Assembly: GCA_003454135.1 (NCBI GenBank)
Contig: DMKW01000134.1
Coordinates: forward strand, 8,953-17,791
Source: Microbacteriaceae bacterium
GTDB taxonomy: Bacteria > Actinomycetota > Actinomycetes > Actinomycetales > Microbacteriaceae
Reading direction: 5' to 3'
DNA: 8,839 nt
Shown piece after piece: positions 5,009 through 8,839 of the stretch. The notes beneath the pieces are model-generated. The model did no database searches, was not told the DNA's origin, and saw only the letters and a list, made by a program, of their open reading frames with translations. Both the position numbers and the translations under genes were made by a program. How positions within the stretch are numbered: the first letter of the stretch is position 1; every line of letters starts with the position of its first letter.

Positions 5009-6759
5009 TGAGTGACCCCCAGGATCCACAGTCGCCCCCGGAGCAGCACCTGAGCCGGAGAGCCGCTCGCGAGGCCGCCGAGGCCGCGGAGGCCGGTAAG
5101 GCGAGCGCGCCCGCGGCGCCCCTCGGGGACGACCAGCCGACCACCGAGCTGATCCCTGTCGACGGGGCGACGGAGCTCCTGCCGGTCGCCGCGACGACCG
5201 CTCGCGTTCCCGCCGATGCCGAAACCGCGCTGCTGCCGAGCGGCGCCGAGACCGTGTTGATCCCCGCGACGGGCCCGGTCGGCTCCTCCACCGGCGCACA
5301 GGGACCGGATGCGACCGGCGAGCCGCGGGCAAGTCTGAAGGCGACAGCGACCGCCGCGCTCGGTGGCCTCTTCGCGACCATCAAGAGACATCCCAACGCG
5401 TGGCTCTTCTCCGCCCTCGGGCTCGTCTTCGTGCTGCTCGGAACCGGCGCGGTCTTCGCGGGCGTCGCCGTCGGTTCACCGTCGCCCTCGGCCGTCGTCG
5501 TGCCGACGAGCACCCCGACGCCGACCCCGCGACCGACCCCCAGCGCGATCGCCGACCCGACCCATTTGCGCACGTGCTCCGTGGCGAAGCAGGCATCCGA
5601 TCCGAACCTGCTCACCTTCCAGGGCAGCGTGATCAACGCGACCACAGGCGAGGTGCTCTTCGACCGCGCGGGGGCCACGCCCGCGCGAACGGCGAGCGTG
5701 ATGAAGACCCTCACCTCGTCGGCCGGCCTGGCCGTGCTCGGGCCCGGCTACCAGTTCTCAACCAAGGTCTACGAGGGGAGCACACCGGGGAGCATCGTGC
5801 TCGTCGGGGGCGGCGACCCCACGCTGAGCGCCCTCGGGCCCGGCGAGGAGAGCGTCTACAAGGGCGCTCCCAAGCTCAGCGACCTCGCCACCCAGGTCAA
5901 GGCCGCATGGGCCGCGGCTCATCCCGACCCGATCACGAGCGTGGTGCTCGACGCGAACATGTGGAACCCGGCCGACAACTGGGACCCGACGTGGGAGAGA
6001 AGCGAACAGACCCAGGGTTACCAGCCGGAGATCACCGCGCTCATGGTGGACGGCGACCGCGCCAACCCACAGGCGCAAGACAGCCCGCGCAGCAACGACC
6101 CGGTCGGCCGCGCCGGCAGCGCCTTCGTCTCGGCGATGGGGCTCCCCGCCTCCGTGCCGGTGACCACCGGCAGCGCGACCGTCGGCACAAAGCTCCTCGG
6201 CGAGGTCAAGTCCCAACCGCTCAAGACCCTCATCTCCTACATGCTGCCGGTCTCAGACAACACGCTCGCCGAGATGATCGCGCGTGTGACGTCGAAGGTC
6301 TCGGGCAGTGACGGCTCGTCGGCATCGCTCAACACTGTCATTCCGGCCGCGCTCGCGACCTACGGGCTGCAGACCTCCGGGCTCACGATCATCGACGGCT
6401 CCGGCGAGAGCAACTCCAACGGGGTACCGGCCACGTTCGTCGCCCAGCTCATGACCAAAGTCGCCGCCGGCGTGCAGAACCTCAAGATCGTCTACGACGC
6501 CCTCCCGATCGCCGGCAAGACGGGCACGCTCGCCGGCCGGTTCACGGGTGCGAACGCTATCGCCCGCGGAGCGGTGAACGCCAAGACCGGGTGGATCAAG
6601 ACCGAATACGCCCTCGCGGGCGTGGTGCACGCGGCCGACGGAACGACCCTCGCGTTCGCGTTCTACGCCCTCGGCGCCATCAACGGCAAGACCCAACCGG
6701 CTCTCGACACCATCACGACCGCGGTGTTCAGCTGCGGCAACAACCTTTCAAACAACTGA
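5008..6759 (+). CDS. dacB: PBP4-family D-Ala-D-Ala carboxypeptidase/endopeptidase (S13), membrane-anchored
   Basis: A 583-residue, S13/PBP4-type low-molecular-mass penicillin-binding protein that trims or cleaves D-Ala-containing peptidoglycan stems outside the membrane. All three active-site motifs are intact: SVMK (S230, K233), SDN (S416-N418) and KTG (504-506). IIDGSGES and AKTGWI are further family blocks. Residues 1-131 are predicted cytoplasmic, and about 132-155 (WLFSALGLVFVLLGTGAVFAG, with flanks) is a single transmembrane segment. A Pro/Thr spacer (about 158-180) leads to the exported domain, making this type II membrane topology in place of the cleaved signal of E. coli DacB. The cytoplasmic tail has SRRAAREAAEAAEA (16-29) and five tandem nonapeptides (46-90). 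GTG 5008 is chosen for the -10 box 6 nt upstream. Actinobacterial homologs often precede tilS, hpt and ftsH; here pncA follows, so this may be a second copy or a rearranged locus. Confidence 0.92.
   Translation: MSDPQDPQSPPEQHLSRRAAREAAEAAEAGKASAPAAPLGDDQPTTELIPVDGATELLPVAATTARVPADAETALLPSGAETVLIPATGPVGSSTGAQGPDATGEPRASLKATATAALGGLFATIKRHPNAWLFSALGLVFVLLGTGAVFAGVAVGSPSPSAVVVPTSTPTPTPRPTPSAIADPTHLRTCSVAKQASDPNLLTFQGSVINATTGEVLFDRAGATPARTASVMKTLTSSAGLAVLGPGYQFSTKVYEGSTPGSIVLVGGGDPTLSALGPGEESVYKGAPKLSDLATQVKAAWAAAHPDPITSVVLDANMWNPADNWDPTWERSEQTQGYQPEITALMVDGDRANPQAQDSPRSNDPVGRAGSAFVSAMGLPASVPVTTGSATVGTKLLGEVKSQPLKTLISYMLPVSDNTLAEMIARVTSKVSGSDGSSASLNTVIPAALATYGLQTSGLTIIDGSGESNSNGVPATFVAQLMTKVAAGVQNLKIVYDALPIAGKTGTLAGRFTGANAIARGAVNAKTGWIKTEYALAGVVHAADGTTLAFAFYALGAINGKTQPALDTITTAVFSCGNNLSNN
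5143..5277 (+). repeat. Five tandem nonapeptide repeats (T-x-x-[ILV]-P) in the carboxypeptidase tail
   Basis: Residues 46-90 read as five 9-residue units: TELIPVDGA, TELLPVAAT, TARVPADAE, TALLPSGAE and TVLIPATGP. Every unit has Thr at 1, Ile/Leu/Val at 4 and Pro at 5; Leu occupies position 3 in four of five. The 27-nt DNA units differ at many third positions, so conservation is at protein level and not a recent duplication. All lie in the predicted cytoplasmic tail. Confidence 0.8.
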
Positions 6760-6788
6760 CCGAGCGCTCAGCCCATCGCGGGCGAATC

Positions 6789-6801
6789 TAGACTGTCGCT
6801 A
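6789..6801 (+). promoter_or_regulatory. Leaderless promoter of pncA
   Basis: TAGACT (6789-6794) ends 6 nt before ATG 6801, with no Shine-Dalgarno between. Transcription should start on the A of the ATG. The box lies in the 41-nt gap after the carboxypeptidase gene, so pncA is probably not dependent on read-through. Confidence 0.6.
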
Positions 6802-7379
6802 TGACCCGGGCACTCCTCATCATCGACGTGCAAAACGACTTCACCGAGGGCGGCGCGCTCGGTGTGGATGGCGGGGCCGCCGTCGCCTCGCGCATCTCGC
6901 GGTATCTGGCAGAGCATCCCGGCCGCTACGAGCATGTCTTCGCGTCACGCGACTGGCACGACGCCGACAATGACAACGGCGGACACTTCGCAACGACGAG
7001 CCCACCCGATTTCGTCGCGACCTGGCCGGTGCACTGCGTCGCGGGCACGGCGGGTGCCGAGTACCACCCCGATCTCGACACGAGCCGCATCACGGTCAAC
7101 GTGCTCAAGGGCCAGGGCCGGCCGGCCTACTCGATCTTCGAGGGGGTGACGGATGACGGACGCACCGTCGCCGAGTCCCTCACCGCCCTCGGGGTGCAGG
7201 AGCTCGACGTCGCCGGCATCGCCACCGACTACTGCGTGCGCGCCTCGGCGCTCGACGCGCTCGCCACCGGCCGCCCGGTGGCGGTGCTTTCGGATCTCGT
7301 CGCCGGGGTCGCCCCGCAGTCGAGCGAGGCGGCGCTCGCCGAACTCGCCGCCGCCGGCGTGAGCGTGCGGCACTCCTGA
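6801..7379 (+). CDS. pncA: Nicotinamidase (isochorismatase-like hydrolase)
   Basis: A 192-residue protein, normal PncA length. It hydrolyses nicotinamide to nicotinate and ammonia in the NAD salvage pathway, in the cytoplasm. The Asp-Lys-Cys triad is complete: D9 in LIIDVQNDF, K103 in VLKGQ and C145 in ATDYCVRASA. Metal ligands D51 and H53 (SRDWHDAD) and H62 (GGHF) are present, as is the cis-peptide-type VAGIATDY segment. WPVHCVAGTAGAEYHP (75-90) matches nicotinamidases closely and separates it from generic isochorismatases. The loop between H53 and H62 (DADNDNGG) is Asp/Asn-rich. In many actinobacteria this enzyme also activates pyrazinamide. The start is set by the TAGACT box 6 nt upstream and by the usual distance from Met to the catalytic Asp. 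A GC hairpin directly after the stop suggests a separate transcript. Confidence 0.95.
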   Translation: MTRALLIIDVQNDFTEGGALGVDGGAAVASRISRYLAEHPGRYEHVFASRDWHDADNDNGGHFATTSPPDFVATWPVHCVAGTAGAEYHPDLDTSRITVNVLKGQGRPAYSIFEGVTDDGRTVAESLTALGVQELDVAGIATDYCVRASALDALATGRPVAVLSDLVAGVAPQSSEAALAELAAAGVSVRHS

Positions 7380-7380
7380 C

Positions 7381-7396
7381 GGGCGCTCGGGCGCCC
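7381..7396 (+). terminator. GC hairpin after pncA, possible terminator
   Basis: GGGCGC (7381-7386) pairs with GCGCCC (7391-7396) around a TCGG tetraloop, beginning 2 nt after the pncA stop. No T-run follows. Such U-less hairpins are often proposed as terminators in high-GC actinobacteria, but it could instead protect the mRNA 3' end. Confidence 0.5.
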
Positions 7397-7399
7397 CTG

Positions 7400-7424
7400 C
7401 CGTACCCGCCGTACCCGCCGTACC
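7400..7424 (+). repeat. 9-bp tandem repeat (CCGTACCCG, 2.8 copies)
   Basis: CCGTACCCG occurs at 7400-7408 and 7409-7417, and partially (CCGTACC) at 7418-7424. The tract ends 10 bp before the -10 box of the downstream dehydrogenase gene. It thus covers the -35 region, where copy-number change would alter promoter spacing. Confidence 0.75.
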
Positions 7425-7434
7425 GCGCGATAAC

Positions 7435-7448
7435 TAGACTCGATCGCA
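7435..7448 (+). promoter_or_regulatory. Leaderless promoter of the succinate-semialdehyde dehydrogenase gene
   Basis: TAGACT (7435-7440) ends 7 nt before ATG 7448 with no Shine-Dalgarno. It is identical to the pncA box. The preceding -35 zone consists of the 9-bp tandem repeat. Confidence 0.6.
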
Positions 7449-8839
7449 TGACTTCTCTGACAGAATCCGAGCTGTTGGCAAAGGTGCCCAGCCAGCTTTT
7501 CATCGGCGGCGACTGGGTCGACTCCACCTCAGGCCGCGCTATCCGGGTGCAGGATCCGTCGACGGGCGCGGTGATCAAGTCGATCGCCGACGCGTCCGTC
7601 GCCGACGGCGCGCGTGCCCTCGACGCGGCAGTGGCCGCGCAGGATTCCTGGGCGTCGACAGCGCCCCGCGCGCGCGGTGAAATCCTGCGCGGGGCATTCG
7701 ACCTGATGCAGAAGCGAGCCGAGGAATTCGCCCTGCTCATGACGCTCGAAATGGGCAAACCCCTCGCCGAGGCGCGGGGCGAGGTCACCTATGGCGGCGA
7801 GTTCCTGCGCTGGTTCAGCGAGGAGGCCGTGCGCATCGGCGGTCACTACGGGATCAACCCCGAGGGCACCGGGCGCATGATCGTGACGCACCTGCCGGTC
7901 GGGCCGTCGTTCCTCATCACGCCGTGGAACTTTCCGCTCGCGATGGCGACCCGCAAGATCGCCCCGGCGATCGCCGCCGGCTGCACCGCCGTCGTCAAGC
8001 CGGCCGAACTGACGCCCCTCACGACCCTGTACTTCGCCCGCCTGCTCGAGGAGTCCGGCCTGCCGAAGGGGGTGCTGAACGTGATCACGACGTCGACCTC
8101 CGGGGCCGTCTCCGAGCCCATCATCGCCGACCCCCGGCTGCGCAAGCTGAGCTTCACCGGGTCCACCGCAGTGGGCGTTCGCTTGCTCAAACAGGCCGCA
8201 GACAACGTGCTCCGCACCTCGATGGAACTCGGCGGCAACGCGCCGTTCCTCGTCTTCGAGGATGCCGACATCGACAAGGCCGTCGATGGGGCGATGATCG
8301 CCAAGTTCCGCAACGTCGGCCAGGCCTGCACGGCGGCCAACCGTTTCATCGTGCACGAGTCCATCGCCGATGACTTCGCCGCGAGGGTCACCGCGCGAGT
8401 GAAGCAGTTCACGGTGGGCCGCGGCACCGAAGACGGCGTAAGCATCGGTCCGCTCATCAACGACGCGGCGGTGGCCAAGGCGAACGACCTCGTGCAGGAT
8501 GCCGTCTCCCGCGGCGCGACGCTGCTCATCGGCGGCTCGGCGATCGAGGGCGATGGAACCTTCTACGAACCGACCGTGATCTCGGGCGTGACGCCGGGCA
8601 GCGAGATCCTTCGTCAGGAGATCTTCGGGCCGGTGCTCGCCATCACGACCTTCACCGATGAGGCGGATGCCGTGGCCAAGGCCAACGACACCGAGTTCGG
8701 TCTCGTGAGCTATGCCTTCACGAGGGATCTCGCGCGCGGCCAACGACTCATCGAGAGCCTCAAGACCGGCATGACGGGGATCAACGTCGGGGTCGTGTCC
8801 AACGCGAGCGCGCCATTCGGCGGCGTCAAGCACTCCGGC
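7448..8839 (+). CDS. gabD: NAD(P)-dependent succinate-semialdehyde dehydrogenase, 3' end missing
   Basis: The frame stays open from ATG 7448 to the window edge, giving 464 residues; about 20 more are expected. This is an aldehyde dehydrogenase of the SSADH type, which oxidises succinate semialdehyde to succinate in GABA and related catabolism. Visible landmarks are PWNFP (N161 of the oxyanion hole), VVKPAE (K184, cofactor binding), FTGST, the general base E260 in MELGGNAP, and catalytic C294 in NVGQACTAANR. The ending NVGVVSNASAPFGGVKHSG is the SSADH C-terminal signature, and EMGKP (101-105) also fits. Many SSADHs have a second Cys two residues after the catalytic one (GQTCVC) that acts as a redox switch; here that position is Ala. 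No GABA transaminase or transporter is visible, so the supply of substrate is unknown. Related substrates such as glutarate semialdehyde are possible. Confidence 0.92.
   Translation, partial: MTSLTESELLAKVPSQLFIGGDWVDSTSGRAIRVQDPSTGAVIKSIADASVADGARALDAAVAAQDSWASTAPRARGEILRGAFDLMQKRAEEFALLMTLEMGKPLAEARGEVTYGGEFLRWFSEEAVRIGGHYGINPEGTGRMIVTHLPVGPSFLITPWNFPLAMATRKIAPAIAAGCTAVVKPAELTPLTTLYFARLLEESGLPKGVLNVITTSTSGAVSEPIIADPRLRKLSFTGSTAVGVRLLKQAADNVLRTSMELGGNAPFLVFEDADIDKAVDGAMIAKFRNVGQACTAANRFIVHESIADDFAARVTARVKQFTVGRGTEDGVSIGPLINDAAVAKANDLVQDAVSRGATLLIGGSAIEGDGTFYEPTVISGVTPGSEILRQEIFGPVLAITTFTDEADAVAKANDTEFGLVSYAFTRDLARGQRLIESLKTGMTGINVGVVSNASAPFGGVKHSG

Noticed and set aside
3905..5332. Long minus-strand open frame opposite the oxidoreductase and the start of the carboxypeptidase gene (475 codons)
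   Set aside because: It crosses two intergenic regions and overlaps two well-supported genes. No family motif is visible.
7529..8833. Long minus-strand open frame opposite the dehydrogenase (434 codons)
   Set aside because: The plus strand encodes an unmistakable aldehyde dehydrogenase with all catalytic motifs.

Overview
The window is GC-rich, gene-dense chromosomal DNA with strong G/C third-position bias. It looks actinobacterial, most likely Microbacteriaceae. The reasons are the Ala/Thr/Pro-rich proteins, a membrane-anchored PBP4-type carboxypeptidase with a long cytoplasmic N-terminus, and several genes with a TAGAxT -10 box 6-7 nt before the start codon and no Shine-Dalgarno, i.e. probably leaderless. 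The family assignment is inference. I see no insertion sequence, CRISPR array, prophage, tRNA or rRNA.

Layout. (1) 1-315 (+): the 3' end of an L,D-transpeptidase. (2) 337-1614 (-): a DUF1479/YbiU-type putative Fe(II) oxygenase, convergent with the first gene. (3) 1615-1717: a divergent control region with a perfect 9-bp inverted repeat just downstream of a promoter facing the DUF1479 gene. (4) 1718-2824 (+): a ROK-family regulator that has lost the kinase and zinc signatures. (5) 2825-3054: a 230-bp intergenic region with a probable terminator, two related C5...G3 elements, a weak promoter and a perfect 9-bp hairpin. (6) 3055-3939 (+): an exported, divergent CAP/SCP-domain protein. (7) 3983-4966 (+): a Gfo/Idh/MocA oxidoreductase of the dihydrodiol dehydrogenase type. 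(8) 5008-6759 (+): a PBP4-family D-Ala-D-Ala carboxypeptidase. (9) 6801-7379 (+): nicotinamidase PncA. (10) 7448 to the window end (+): a succinate-semialdehyde dehydrogenase, cut before its stop.

How it works together. The DUF1479 gene and the ROK gene form the clearest functional unit: a candidate regulator, a candidate operator and a candidate target. Three products act in the cell envelope (L,D-transpeptidase, CAP protein, D,D-carboxypeptidase), two of them on peptidoglycan. The last three genes each appear to have their own leaderless promoter, so they are probably separate units and not one operon. The most unusual items are five tandem nonapeptides (T-x-x-[I/L/V]-P) in the cytoplasmic tail of the carboxypeptidase, and the ROK/DUF1479 pairing. 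No complete novel multi-gene system is evident.
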